Source: Anaerosporobacter faecicola
GTDB lineage: Bacteria > Bacillota > Clostridia > Lachnospirales > Lachnospiraceae
Assembly: GCF_012070565.1 (NCBI RefSeq)
Contig: NZ_JAAQRO010000009.1
Span: forward strand, 310,001-374,000
DNA length: 64,000 nt
Direction: 5' to 3'
A model generated the notes under the pieces. The model made no database searches, was not told the DNA's origin, and saw only the letters and a list, made by a program, of their open reading frames with translations. Below are positions 24,243 to 32,715 of the stretch, piece by piece (the stretch's first letter is position 1; each line of letters starts with the position of its first letter). Both the position numbers and the translations under genes were made by a program.

Positions 24243-24563
24243 CTATACTCTCAGATCTATATATCCTTGTCCATAATTCTCAATGATACCTTGTAAACCA
24301 AGAATCAAGGAATTTAGTAATAAGATGGATTCCTTACTTACTTCAGACAAGATAATAAATTCTATTTTGTCAGAATCTTCTTCCCCTTTCATCTCGAAGT
24401 GGTCAGAAGTGAATTGTTCAATAGAATTAATCGTATTTACAACCAAAACTGAGACTGCAGAACATATAATGTCATAACCACTATCCGCATAACCTGCATG
24501 ACCTTTTGTTTTGAATCCATTATAAATACCATTCGCATTGCGTGTAAAAGATATTGTAATCAT
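24243..24563 (-). CDS. prp: ribosomal-processing cysteine protease Prp
   Basis: 106 residues. Catalytic His22 lies in KGHAGYA and Cys34 in [10 protein letters not shown], the hallmark of the Prp (YsxB) family, which trims the L27 N-terminus and is essential in Staphylococcus. Position between rplU (17 bp away) and rpmA confirms the call. The tail [16 protein letters not shown] also fits the family. Confidence 0.96.
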   Translation of the reverse strand: MITISFTRNANGIYNGFKTKGHAGYADSGYDIICSAVSVLVVNTINSIEQFTSDHFEMKGEEDSDKIEFIILSEVSKESILLLNSLILGLQGIIENYGQGYIDLRV

Positions 24564-24580
24564 ATCCGATACCTGCTTAA

Positions 24581-24889
24581 TTATGCGTTGATTTTTTCAA
24601 TTTTAACTTGTGTAAATTGTTGTCTGTGACCGTTTTTCTTGTGATATCCAGATTTTCTCTTATATCTGTAAACGATTACTTTTTTAGCTTTACCGTCTTT
24701 AACTGCTGTAGCTGTTACAGTTGCGTTTGCTACTGTAGGATTTCCAACTGTTAATCCGTTATTGCTAACAACTAAAACTTGGTCAAATGTAACAGTTTCT
24801 CCAGCTGCAACTCCAAGCTTTTCTACGTTAATGATATCGCCTTCTGCTACCTTGTACTGTTTACCACCTGTTGCTATAATTGCGTACAT
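24581..24889 (-). CDS. rplU: 50S ribosomal protein L21
   Basis: 102 residues, full length: [18 protein letters not shown] at the start, and the C-terminal signature [20 protein letters not shown] that binds 23S rRNA. It is the first gene of rplU-prp-rpmA. AGGAGGTGCC precedes the ATG. It has a strong promoter 100 bp upstream and a leader that may be a regulatory RNA. Confidence 0.97.
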   Translation of the reverse strand: MYAIIATGGKQYKVAEGDIINVEKLGVAAGETVTFDQVLVVSNNGLTVGNPTVANATVTATAVKDGKAKKVIVYRYKRKSGYHKKNGHRQQFTQVKIEKINA

Positions 24890-24966
24890 ATGGCACCTCC
24901 TATTATCATTACTCGCCAGTTATGGTGTCTGTATATACAGAACTTAAACCTCACTGTGCGGCACAC
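24890..24966 (-). ncRNA. candidate L21 leader
   Basis: The roughly 77-nt transcribed leader of rplU contains a CTGTATATACAG palindrome and a GTGTGCCGCACA stem. Firmicutes rplU genes often carry a structured L21 leader thought to bind L21; length and position fit, but I cannot check it against the Rfam model. Confidence 0.4.
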
Positions 24967-24972
24967 TAGAAT

Positions 24973-25001
24973 ATATTAACACCTGTTTTTAAGTTTGTCA
25001 A
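24973..25001 (-). promoter_or_regulatory. rplU promoter
   Basis: Minus strand TTGACA (25001-24996), 17 bp, TAATAT (24978-24973); start expected near 24966. Confidence 0.8.
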
Positions 25002-25021
25002 TCATATTTCATAATTTTTTA

Positions 25022-25060
25022 TTCGGCATCCTACCGAAGCTCAGGCTGGCTCGGCTTCCT
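25022..25060 (-). terminator. possible terminator after the DUF3795 gene
   Basis: On the minus strand CCGAGC-cagcctga-GCTTCGG (one bulge), then CGG-N7-CCG and AATAAAAAATT, 15 bp past the stop at 25074. It is locally GC-rich. Confidence 0.45.
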
Positions 25061-25073
25061 TTACCATATTATA

Positions 25074-25562
25074 TTACTTATTAAACTTCTCAACATTCTT
25101 TCGATACTCGTCTTCTAGTTCAATTGTAATATTAGGATTGACTTTCTTTAAGTTTTTAATTCTTAAGTTAAGCCAATATTGTTTAAATTCATCAGACATA
25201 TTAGGATCTGGATAGATGAAATAGTCTTTGCATGGTAGCTTCGAACATGTTGAACAGTTATGTATGGATTTATTATTTGTACAAGTATAGTAGATACAGG
25301 TTTCTTTTTTGTCGTAAAGGTTATACCAGATTGGTTTTCCATTTCGGTTTCGACAACCATCACATACTACACCGTAATCTTCACAGCCACCACAATAGGT
25401 TCCACAAGGATTGATCTCGTCTTGTTCTGCCTTTGTTAATCCGATACATTCTTTTTCAGTTAGAGGGAATGGCTTGTTGGCTTTATTGAATTCTGCTTTT
25501 ATGTTTGTATAATCTAAGCTTTGGTCATCATTCATTTTTTCGTTTTTAGATTCTTTATTCAT
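25074..25562 (-). CDS. DUF3795-like cysteine-rich protein
   Basis: About 162 residues from an ATG at 25562 that overlaps the stop of the preceding gene (ATGAATAA), so translation is coupled. Cysteines are clustered: NPCGTYCGGCEDYGVVCDGC, then ETCIYYTC and NCSTCSKLPCKDY, a layout resembling DUF3795, small proteins thought to bind zinc or an Fe-S cluster. A longer frame starts at 25580 without a ribosome site. Function unknown. Its partner upstream is a stand-alone RsgA-like zinc knuckle, so the pair may act on RNA or the ribosome. Confidence 0.65.
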   Translation of the reverse strand: MNKESKNEKMNDDQSLDYTNIKAEFNKANKPFPLTEKECIGLTKAEQDEINPCGTYCGGCEDYGVVCDGCRNRNGKPIWYNLYDKKETCIYYTCTNNKSIHNCSTCSKLPCKDYFIYPDPNMSDEFKQYWLNLRIKNLKKVNPNITIELEDEYRKNVEKFNK

Positions 25563-25881
25563 GGTCTTTCTCACTTTCATATGCTAGTTTTGTTTGCTCT
25601 TCTAATTGATCGTTTTCAAATTTAAGTATCTTACTCTTATTTCTGAAATTTTTACTAACACCTCGTTTAAAACCTTCCTTGGTCTTTTTATACTCCGCTT
25701 TATTATCTTGGAATAGCTTTGTACGTCTATCTTTACGATGTCGCTCCACTTCTTTTAAGGTTATCGTTCCTGTTTGGTAAGCTTCTACAACTGCACAACC
25801 TTTTTCATCAATGTGCATACAGTTTGGGTTTAAACACCTATATTCCTTTTGAAAACTTTCTTTAACTTTCTGATTTTTCAT
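25555..25881 (-). CDS. stand-alone RsgA-type zinc knuckle with basic tail
   Basis: About 108 residues from ATG 25881 (a TTG at 25890, closer to AGAGGAAAA, is the alternative start). The segment CLNPNCMHIDEKGCAVVEAY reproduces the C-terminal zinc site of the ribosome GTPase RsgA exactly in spacing: C-x4-C-x-H-x5-C, followed by a GTITLKEVERH helix. The circularly permuted GTPase and OB domains are missing, and nothing like them lies upstream. A Lys/Arg-rich tail of about 60 residues follows. Either a decayed rsgA paralogue or a genuine small 30S or RNA-binding protein. It is coupled to the DUF3795-like gene by an 8-bp overlap. Confidence 0.65.
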   Translation of the reverse strand: MKNQKVKESFQKEYRCLNPNCMHIDEKGCAVVEAYQTGTITLKEVERHRKDRRTKLFQDNKAEYKKTKEGFKRGVSKNFRNKSKILKFENDQLEEQTKLAYESEKDHE

Positions 25882-25890
25882 ACGCTTCAA

Positions 25891-26395
25891 TTTTCCTCTA
25901 CTTTCTTCCCTCTCTCAACATAAGGGGTATATGAATCATTTTCTCATCTTACTATTTAAAATTCTTATCAAACTTTTTTAATCGTACTGAACAGCTAACA
26001 TAGAGGTATGAGTCATAACAATAACTATCACGAAAGAAGAAAAATGTGTTGTAAATATATACGTGTTTCAAACACATTTCATAAAAAAGTATATAAAAAG
26101 AACACACCAATCAGATGTGTTCTTTTTTACACGATGAGATTAGTTATGAACGCATCAAAATAAAGCGCAAAACAAATAAAAGATATCTGTTTCGTGTTGG
26201 CTTTCTATGATGCTAACCATATTATGTTAGCTGGTTAATACCTCGCTTAATTCATATGATCTCATAACATAACCTCCTTTCTTTTTTTCTACATATTACG
26301 CTTCATTGTATCATTTGTCAACATTACAATGATAAAATATCTCTTACAAATAAGAAATATTACGTATAATACATTCTATATTTGTAACGTTAATC
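25891..26395. other. 505-bp intergenic region with tandem hairpins
   Basis: No gene seen. AAATGTGTT/AACACATTT pair across 26042-26079. A terminator-like hairpin AAAAAGAACACA/TGTGTTCTTTTT (26095-26106 and 26116-26127) ends in T-rich sequence. The stretch 26200-26330 shows AAGGAGGTTATG on the minus strand near 26270-26281 but no sustained frame that I recognise. Confidence 0.5.
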
Positions 26396-27352
26396 TTAGA
26401 ACTCATTCTTTAACGTACGTGAAAATAATCCATTCAATACTTCTTTCGCATTTTTTTCTTTATACAGGATATCATAAACTGCCTTACAGATTGGTAAATC
26501 TACACCGTAGTTTTTTCCAAGGTTCAACATTGCTTTTACTGTATAATATCCCTCTGCTAATGCATCAAAAGGCTCATTCTTTATAAATGCTTCGCCAAAT
26601 TGTCTGTTATGGCTATATTTAGAAAATACCGTCGCTTCATAATCACCAAGGTGACATAACCCGTAAGCAGATAATTCATTACCACCCATCGCTTTGATCA
26701 AACGTGCCACTTCTCTAGTTCCACGAGACATCAAAGCACCTTTTAGGGTTGATAAGGCAAGACCATCGAGCATTCCCGCAGCAATACCAATTACATTCTT
26801 AGCAGCTGCTCCAATTTCATTCCCGATCAGATCTTGTCCATAATAGAAACGGATTAGTTCACTGGAGAATTCATTTACCAGTAATTCTTTTGTCTTACAA
26901 TCATTACTATCAATAACCATACAGTTAGGAATACCATGGTAAAACTCTTGCACATGTCCCGGTCCAATCCAAACTGCAACATTATTGGAAAAATCTAAAT
27001 TATCATTTGCAATCTGTGATAGTCTACGGCCTGTGGAAATTTCAATTCCTTTCATACATAGTACGAGTATTTTGTCCATCAATTCATATTGTTTTAATTC
27101 ATCCATCAAAGCTTGTAGACCTTGCGAATTAATGGATATAACAATGACTTCCGCTTCTTTTACACAAGAAAGATCGGTAGTAAGTGAAACGGAGTCTGGA
27201 ATTGCCAACAGATCATTTTTCCGTTCTTTTAAAAAACGTTGCATATGTTTCGAATTATCACGACCATATAAAGTTACTTGATGACCAATACTGTCTAAAT
27301 ACCATGTGATCAATGATCCCCAACGTCCACAACCAATAACCGTTATCTTCAT
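26396..27352 (-). CDS. gpsA: glycerol-3-phosphate dehydrogenase [NAD(P)+]
   Basis: 318 residues. The N-terminal Rossmann motif is ITVIGCGRWGSLI (GxGxWG), and the catalytic Lys lies in EIGAAAKNVIGIAAG, with MSRGTREVARL and a GLGDL-like GLCHLGDYEAT downstream. It reduces dihydroxyacetone phosphate to sn-glycerol 3-phosphate for phospholipid synthesis. In GpsA the middle motif usually reads GLSGLGDL; here GLCHLGDYE, a modest change that leaves the substrate pocket plausible. It lies 17 bp after the ybaK-like gene. Confidence 0.88.
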   Translation of the reverse strand: MKITVIGCGRWGSLITWYLDSIGHQVTLYGRDNSKHMQRFLKERKNDLLAIPDSVSLTTDLSCVKEAEVIVISINSQGLQALMDELKQYELMDKILVLCMKGIEISTGRRLSQIANDNLDFSNNVAVWIGPGHVQEFYHGIPNCMVIDSNDCKTKELLVNEFSSELIRFYYGQDLIGNEIGAAAKNVIGIAAGMLDGLALSTLKGALMSRGTREVARLIKAMGGNELSAYGLCHLGDYEATVFSKYSHNRQFGEAFIKNEPFDALAEGYYTVKAMLNLGKNYGVDLPICKAVYDILYKEKNAKEVLNGLFSRTLKNEF

Positions 27353-27369
27353 ATTCTTACCTGCCTTTT

Positions 27370-27840
27370 CTATGCAATTAAATCCATTTCTTTTGCTTGA
27401 ATATATGTGATCAATTCATTGGGATTTACTTCAATCTGACAGCCTCTGACACCTGCGCTAACAGTTATAGTATCATATAGGATAGCTGTTTCATCAATAA
27501 ATGTAGGATAATGTTTCTTCATACCAATAGGGGAACAACCACCTCGTATATAACCGGTGTGTTTCAACAGATCTTTTACAGGAAGTAAGTCGATCTTCTT
27601 CTCTCCTGCTGCCTTCGCTGCTTTTTTCAGATCTAATTCTGTTCCAACAGGGATACAGAATACAGCAACACCATGTTTTTCACCAAATGCAGCAAGTGTT
27701 TTGAATACTCGCTCAAAAGGCAGACCAATTTGACTGGCAACATGTTCTCCTGCTAAGTTATTCTCATCTACTTCGTATTCATGAGGAATATAAGCGATCT
27801 TTGCCTGTTCCAATAGACGCATTACATTTGTTTTATTCAT
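27370..27840 (-). CDS. ybaK: Cys-tRNA(Pro)/Cys-tRNA(Cys) deacylase, YbaK/EbsC family
   Basis: 156 residues matching the YbaK fold throughout: NVMRLLEQAKI start, KTLAAFGE with the conserved catalytic Lys, VPVGTELDLKKAAKA, GYIRGGCSPIGMKKHYPTFID, and an FxD/ETA loop. The enzyme hydrolyses cysteine mischarged on tRNA(Pro). It is transcribed just before gpsA and 50 bp after the RNase G-like gene. Confidence 0.92.
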   Translation of the reverse strand: MNKTNVMRLLEQAKIAYIPHEYEVDENNLAGEHVASQIGLPFERVFKTLAAFGEKHGVAVFCIPVGTELDLKKAAKAAGEKKIDLLPVKDLLKHTGYIRGGCSPIGMKKHYPTFIDETAILYDTITVSAGVRGCQIEVNPNELITYIQAKEMDLIA

Positions 27841-27890
27841 ATGAAAGTCAAGCCTCCTTACAAATTCTCCGACTAGTTCATTGGAATATC

Positions 27891-29081
27891 TTATAACCCT
27901 TGTAATTGCTCATGCAACGGTTTTCGTACTTTCTTTCTTGTTATTTCCACAAGATTTAATGCAGTAATATCAACAACGGTAGTTTTAACAGGATCTGCTT
28001 TAAAGGCATTGGTAAGCTCTTTCATTAATAATTCTTGATCATTCTTATCCAATAGATCGATGAAATCAATAATGATAATTCCCGATAAATTCCGTAAACG
28101 AATCTGTCGTGCTGCTTCTTTTGCAGCTTCCAGATTGATTTTTAGAAATGTTTCCTGTGCTTTTTTCTTCCCGCTGATTGCTTTACCGGTATTGACATCA
28201 ATTATATTAAAAGCTTCAGTATGTTGAATAATAAGATATGCTCCTGATTTGAGCCAGACATGTTCTCTAGTAGCTTCTTCAATCCGTTTCTCTACATTAT
28301 ACAATGTATTTAAGGAAATGGTAGGATCATCATATAAGCGCAGTTTTTCCAGATCTTCTTGTTGGTAATGCAGAAGATAATCCTTAATCTGTTCATATAA
28401 CCAAGCATCGTCTGTAATAATCTCTTCTAAAGCGTTTGCATATCCATCTCGTATATCACAAAGATAATCGGCAGGTGTTTTATAGATGACAGAAAACACA
28501 CTCCGATGAATCCCTTCGCTAGTAACTTTCTCATATAATTGCACAAGAGAAGCAATCTCTTTTTCAAGAACGATTTGGTCTGCTCCCTTTGCATTGGTGC
28601 GGATAATAAAACCATACTTGTCATTTTCATAAGGAGAAAGAATTTCACGTAATCGTCTTTTTTCCTGGTCAGATGTGATTTTTGAGGATACGCCAATCTT
28701 AGTCTTACCATGTGTTAACACCACATATTTCCCTGTAAAGTTCAGATGACACGTAGCAACGGGAGCTTTTGTCTTTATATTTTCCTTCTCGATTTGAACT
28801 AAGATTTCGTCTCCTATGACTAATTTATCGGTTTTCTTTTCCTTTACATAGATGGGGTGTTTGTTCTCCTCTAATGAATAATAACACATGATACCATCAG
28901 CAACCTCAATAAATGCAGCATTGATATTCTTCACAATATTCTTTACCTTGCCAACATAGATATTTCCCAAAAGACTATTCGAATCTTTGGCATCTACACG
29001 TAACTGAACATAAGTGTCGTTCTCTAAAAGAGAGGTAATAATCCGATTTTCTTTTGTCGTAATAACCAACTTACTATTCAT
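27891..29081 (-). CDS. rng: ribonuclease E/G family protein
   Basis: About 396 residues from ATG 29081, preceded by AGGTGG (a GTG at 29093 extends it by 4). An S1 domain (about 30-120: GNIYVGKVKNIVKNINAAFIE) comes before the RNase E/G catalytic core with FNIIDVNTGKA and IIIIDFIDLL, whose aspartates bind the catalytic metal. The C-terminal RKKVRKPLHEQL is the usual end. It cleaves single-stranded A/U-rich RNA. It is third in a TIGR03960-TIGR03936-rng operon, a well-known Firmicutes order. Confidence 0.93.
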   Translation of the reverse strand: MNSKLVITTKENRIITSLLENDTYVQLRVDAKDSNSLLGNIYVGKVKNIVKNINAAFIEVADGIMCYYSLEENKHPIYVKEKKTDKLVIGDEILVQIEKENIKTKAPVATCHLNFTGKYVVLTHGKTKIGVSSKITSDQEKRRLREILSPYENDKYGFIIRTNAKGADQIVLEKEIASLVQLYEKVTSEGIHRSVFSVIYKTPADYLCDIRDGYANALEEIITDDAWLYEQIKDYLLHYQQEDLEKLRLYDDPTISLNTLYNVEKRIEEATREHVWLKSGAYLIIQHTEAFNIIDVNTGKAISGKKKAQETFLKINLEAAKEAARQIRLRNLSGIIIIDFIDLLDKNDQELLMKELTNAFKADPVKTTVVDITALNLVEITRKKVRKPLHEQLQGL

Positions 29082-29105
29082 AACTTCGCCCACCTGAACT
29101 TCTTC

Positions 29106-29912
29106 CTATTGCATATCATTTAGAGGAACAAGATTTCTTGCTTCTTCCGTTCCCTGGTCCGCATAAACTTCCATTCGATGTACCTGATATGCAAATGGAT
29201 TGTAAATAACATGTTCTGCTTGGCAGAATGCTTCCATCACAAGTTCCGGTTTCAGATTATTCACACTTCCAGTGGCTAATTGCATATAGACAACACAAGG
29301 GTTTTCAAAGGTTTCCGCTACACTGTTTGCAATGAAAGAGCCACCTTTCTTCTGAAATTCTTCCGCTTCAAAAGCAGTTATATAGATCAATGGTTTAATA
29401 TCCACTTCCCGTTCGCTTTTCTTTGATTTCTTTAGAATCGTAATCTGTTCCTTCTGTAAGAACGCCCGAAAATGTTCTGTGAAGTTCGAAATATTCAAGC
29501 TTGTCTCCATTTTCTTTCCCTGTTCATCACAAGCTGCTTCAAAGGAATATCCATCTTTTAAGGATACTTTATAATCCGCCCCTGCCACAATGGACATGGA
29601 ATTCTTACTGGTATCTGGTAATAGCTTGAAATCAACAACTTGGATTTCATCAACCATTGCTTCATTCATCTTCTTGATCATGTCTTCTTCCGAATCGGCC
29701 GATAATAACTGCATATCTAAATATTCGCTGTCACTGGTTAGCCCAACTCCAAGTGGTGCTGCAAATGATAATAACATATGTGGACTATATCCTTTGGAAT
29801 ATTCTACATCAATCTGCGCACGGCGAAATGCTTTTTGAAAATAACGCATCACATCAAGGTGACCAATAAATTTTAGGGTTCCTGTCTTTGAAAATTTTAC
29901 TCTAGCCTTCAT
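29106..29912 (-). CDS. TIGR03936 family radical SAM-associated protein (DUF2344)
   Basis: 268 residues. Landmarks of DUF2344/TIGR03936 are present: ARVKFSKTGTLKFIGHLDVMRYFQKAFRRA, YSKGYSPHMLLSFAAPLGVG and SDSEYLDMQL. The family is nearly always next to a TIGR03960 radical SAM gene; here the two are adjacent without a spacer. It has no cluster of its own, so it may be a substrate-binding partner. The role is unknown but is linked by context to ribosome or tRNA genes. Confidence 0.9.
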   Translation of the reverse strand: MKARVKFSKTGTLKFIGHLDVMRYFQKAFRRAQIDVEYSKGYSPHMLLSFAAPLGVGLTSDSEYLDMQLLSADSEEDMIKKMNEAMVDEIQVVDFKLLPDTSKNSMSIVAGADYKVSLKDGYSFEAACDEQGKKMETSLNISNFTEHFRAFLQKEQITILKKSKKSEREVDIKPLIYITAFEAEEFQKKGGSFIANSVAETFENPCVVYMQLATGSVNNLKPELVMEAFCQAEHVIYNPFAYQVHRMEVYADQGTEEARNLVPLNDMQ

Positions 29913-31781
29913 TTATTTGTTACCTCCTTCAAAACAAACGCCACCACCGAAGCTTTTCGCTCCACAGCCAGAACAAGCTTGTCTACAGTTTGGTGTTACT
30001 TTTTCAGAAATCGCACGTTTGTATTCTCTCTTTAAGAATTCTTTTGTCACACCAACATCAATGAAATCCCATGGAAGGATTTCTTCTAAATCTCGTTCTC
30101 TGCTTGTATAGAACAATGGATCGATCTTGTTCTCTTCAAATGCAGTCATCCAAGCATCGTATTTGAAGTATTCCGACCAAGAATCATAGAGACAGCCTGC
30201 TTTATATGCATCATAGATCACCTTACCTACACGACGGTCTCCTCGTGCAAGAACGCCCTCTAACATGGTAAGTTCTACTTCATGCCAGTTGTATTTGATG
30301 CTCTTATAATTTAATTGTTCCTTCATCTTTCCATGTAAGAAACGTTGTCTTTCTAGGAATTCTTCACTCGTTGCCATGCGAACCCATTGGAATGGAGTAA
30401 ATGGTTTTGGTACGAAGAAAGAGGTACTAGATACAATGCTTACACGACCATTTCGTTCTTCTTTTGGAATCGTGTAGTATTCTCTTGCAATCTTATCGGA
30501 TAGAATAGCGATGCCTTCCACATCCTCTAATGTTTCTGTAGGAAGCCCCAACATAAAATAAAGTTTTACACGATTCCAACCACTTAAGAACGCGTCCATA
30601 GCACCTTTTAAGATAACTTCTTCGGTTAATCCTTTATTAATAACATCACGTAATCGTTGTGATCCTGCTTCTGGAGCAAATGTTAAGCTGCTCTTCTTCA
30701 CATCTTGTACCTTGCTCATAACATCTAGTGCAAATGCATCGATACGCAAAGAAGGAAGGGAGATATTCACGCCATTAGAACGGAATTCATCAATTAAGAA
30801 ATACACAAGTTCCTGTAGTTTGGAATAATCACTGGAGCTTAGGGAACTTAAAGAAATCTCTTCATGTCCTGTTGCTTTTAACATCTCATAGGCACGTTGC
30901 TTTAAGAATTCCAAATCTCTTTCACGGATTGGACGGTAGATCATACCTGCCTGACAGAAACGACATCCACGAATACATCCACGTTGGATTTCAAGTACAA
31001 CACGGTCCTGGGTAACTTTGATATATGGAACCAATGGTTTTTCAGGATAAACGGTTTCACTCAATTCCATCTCAACCTGCTTTTTGATCGTATCAGGAAC
31101 AGCTTCATCGGTTTTGTGGAAAGAAGCAATGGTACCGTCCTCGTTATAGTCTACCTCGTAGAACATAGGAACATACATCCCTTGAACATTCGCAACTTGA
31201 CGTAAGAAATCAATTCTTGAACCACCATTCTTTTTGTTTTCCTTGTATAGATCCAAAATTTCATCGTATGCAGTCTCCCCTTCTCCGATATAGAAGAAAT
31301 CAAAGAAATCCGCAAGTGGTTCTGGGTTATAAGCACATGGTCCTCCACCAATCACAATTGGATCTTCTTCGGTTCGATCTTTTGCATAGAGAGGAATCTG
31401 TGATAGTTCCAATATTTGAAGAATGTTTGTATAGCACATTTCATATTGTAATGTGATTCCAAGGAAATCAAATTCCTTAATTGGATCTTGTGACTCCAAT
31501 GCAAACAATGGAATATTTTTTTCTCGCATGATCTTATCCAGATCAACCCATGGAGAGTACACACGTTCACAATACGTATCTTCTCTTCGATTAAACATAT
31601 CATAAAGGATCTGTATTCCCAAATGAGACATACCGATTTCATATACATCTGGGAAACACATACAGAAACGGATATCGATATCTTTTATGTCTTTTACAGC
31701 CATATTTACTTCATTTCCAATGTATCTTGCTGGTTTTTCAACGGTTAGCAGGATTTCATCAGATAACGCTAATTTTCTCAT
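29913..31781 (-). CDS. TIGR03960 family B12-binding/radical SAM protein
   Basis: 622 residues. An N-terminal cobalamin-binding-like domain (about 30-200, with FLGITLQYEMCYTNILQ and VIGGGPCAYNPEPLADF) precedes the radical SAM core with cluster motif RGCIRGCRFCQAG near residue 265. The C-terminal end carries CRQACSGCGA and GGGVC, extra cysteines that may hold a second cluster. The family is universal in Clostridia and its reaction is not established; it pairs with TIGR03936 and RNase G downstream. GGTAT-type spacing gives no strong doubt about the ATG. Confidence 0.92.
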   Translation of the reverse strand: MRKLALSDEILLTVEKPARYIGNEVNMAVKDIKDIDIRFCMCFPDVYEIGMSHLGIQILYDMFNRREDTYCERVYSPWVDLDKIMREKNIPLFALESQDPIKEFDFLGITLQYEMCYTNILQILELSQIPLYAKDRTEEDPIVIGGGPCAYNPEPLADFFDFFYIGEGETAYDEILDLYKENKKNGGSRIDFLRQVANVQGMYVPMFYEVDYNEDGTIASFHKTDEAVPDTIKKQVEMELSETVYPEKPLVPYIKVTQDRVVLEIQRGCIRGCRFCQAGMIYRPIRERDLEFLKQRAYEMLKATGHEEISLSSLSSSDYSKLQELVYFLIDEFRSNGVNISLPSLRIDAFALDVMSKVQDVKKSSLTFAPEAGSQRLRDVINKGLTEEVILKGAMDAFLSGWNRVKLYFMLGLPTETLEDVEGIAILSDKIAREYYTIPKEERNGRVSIVSSTSFFVPKPFTPFQWVRMATSEEFLERQRFLHGKMKEQLNYKSIKYNWHEVELTMLEGVLARGDRRVGKVIYDAYKAGCLYDSWSEYFKYDAWMTAFEENKIDPLFYTSRERDLEEILPWDFIDVGVTKEFLKREYKRAISEKVTPNCRQACSGCGAKSFGGGVCFEGGNK

Positions 31782-31866
31782 CTATCTTGTATCTCCAATC
31801 TATTATTTACACTAGGATAGTAAACTTCTCTCCAATCCTGTCGCTTCGTGATGCAATGGCACAATT

Positions 31867-31891
31867 TTTAGCGCCATAGACCCACGCTAAA
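31867..31891 (-). terminator. weak terminator after the 32.3-kb membrane protein gene
   Basis: TTTAGCG and CGCTAAA arms around an 11-nt loop, followed by AATTG on the minus strand, about 20 bp past the stop. Confidence 0.45.
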
Positions 31892-31909
31892 GAGTATAAC
31901 ACACTTCCT

Positions 31910-32341
31910 TTATTCAAGTCCATGAAAAACGTTAACAATTTTTTCATCTTGAATTCCTTCAAACAATTCTTGCGCCTGTTCATATAATTGGTTACTTTGT
32001 ACCGTCTGTAGAATCGTTTCACTTTGAAATGATTCATAACCGATCTGGAACTGGTCGATCACAACAATAAATAAAAATACAACCGAGACGCAGATGGTTC
32101 GAATTAATAAGAATTTAATAGCCATACGCTTTCGGTCAGTCTCTTGTAGGATTGTTGTTTCTCCAACTTTCCCTTTTCCTACATTCCCAGTGGAACGACT
32201 CTTTTTTTGTACCGTTCCTTTTTTGCAGAGACCTTGGCTAAATCGACCATTTCCATTGGGACGTAGATTCCCCTCGCAACTCTCTCGAGCCATTCGAATC
32301 AATTCTTGACGATTAACGGTATACGTTGCATCTTTTTCCAT
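31910..32341 (-). CDS. single-pass membrane protein of unknown function
   Basis: About 143 residues from ATG 32341 (AAAGG lies 6 nt upstream; the ATG at 32347 abuts that site). Residues 1-75 are basic, with NGNGRFSQGLCKKGT and KKSRSTGNVGKGK; one transmembrane helix follows (about 80-100), then an acidic coiled segment of about 40 residues outside the membrane. No domain recognised. The layout, basic inside and a single helix, is that of small divisome or sporulation-type proteins, but this is only a resemblance. It lies alone between TIGR03960 and tyrS. Confidence 0.7.
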   Translation of the reverse strand: MEKDATYTVNRQELIRMARESCEGNLRPNGNGRFSQGLCKKGTVQKKSRSTGNVGKGKVGETTILQETDRKRMAIKFLLIRTICVSVVFLFIVVIDQFQIGYESFQSETILQTVQSNQLYEQAQELFEGIQDEKIVNVFHGLE

Positions 32342-32347
32342 ATTCAT

Positions 32348-32715
32348 TCATCCTTTCCATTCAATATCTTATCATTCCTAAATTATAGAGTTAAGGGTTC
32401 ACCCATAGTACTTAAGCTTTGCTTATTACTAAACTTTGCATATAAAAACCGTATCTACTCGATTAAAAACAACTGATGCAAAATTGTGGTAATATTAGTA
32501 TATCCTAATATATGCCCCGTTCACCTTAGATAATCCCACTTTCTTATAGAGTAATCGTAGTTGTCCTTTTTTGATTCTCCCCCGATTCTTCTTGTTCCAG
32601 ATTTACAATTCTACATTCGTCATACAAGACTTCCATTATAGGAAATGTCTTGAATATGGAAACGGTTTGTGTTACGATAATAGGTATGATTATATTACCT
32701 TAAGGAGGAACAAAG
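32348..32715. other. divergent region upstream of tyrS
   Basis: About 370 bp with no gene. It includes AAGACTTCC/GGAAATGTCTT (about 32624-32651) and TATGAT (32685-32690) close to the tyrS ribosome site. I looked for a tyrosine T-box (AGGGTGGTACCGCG-type antiterminator and a terminator) and found neither. Confidence 0.5.

Noticed and set aside
32348-32715. T-box riboswitch before tyrS
   Set aside because: Neither the antiterminator consensus nor a terminator pair was found in the 370 bp.
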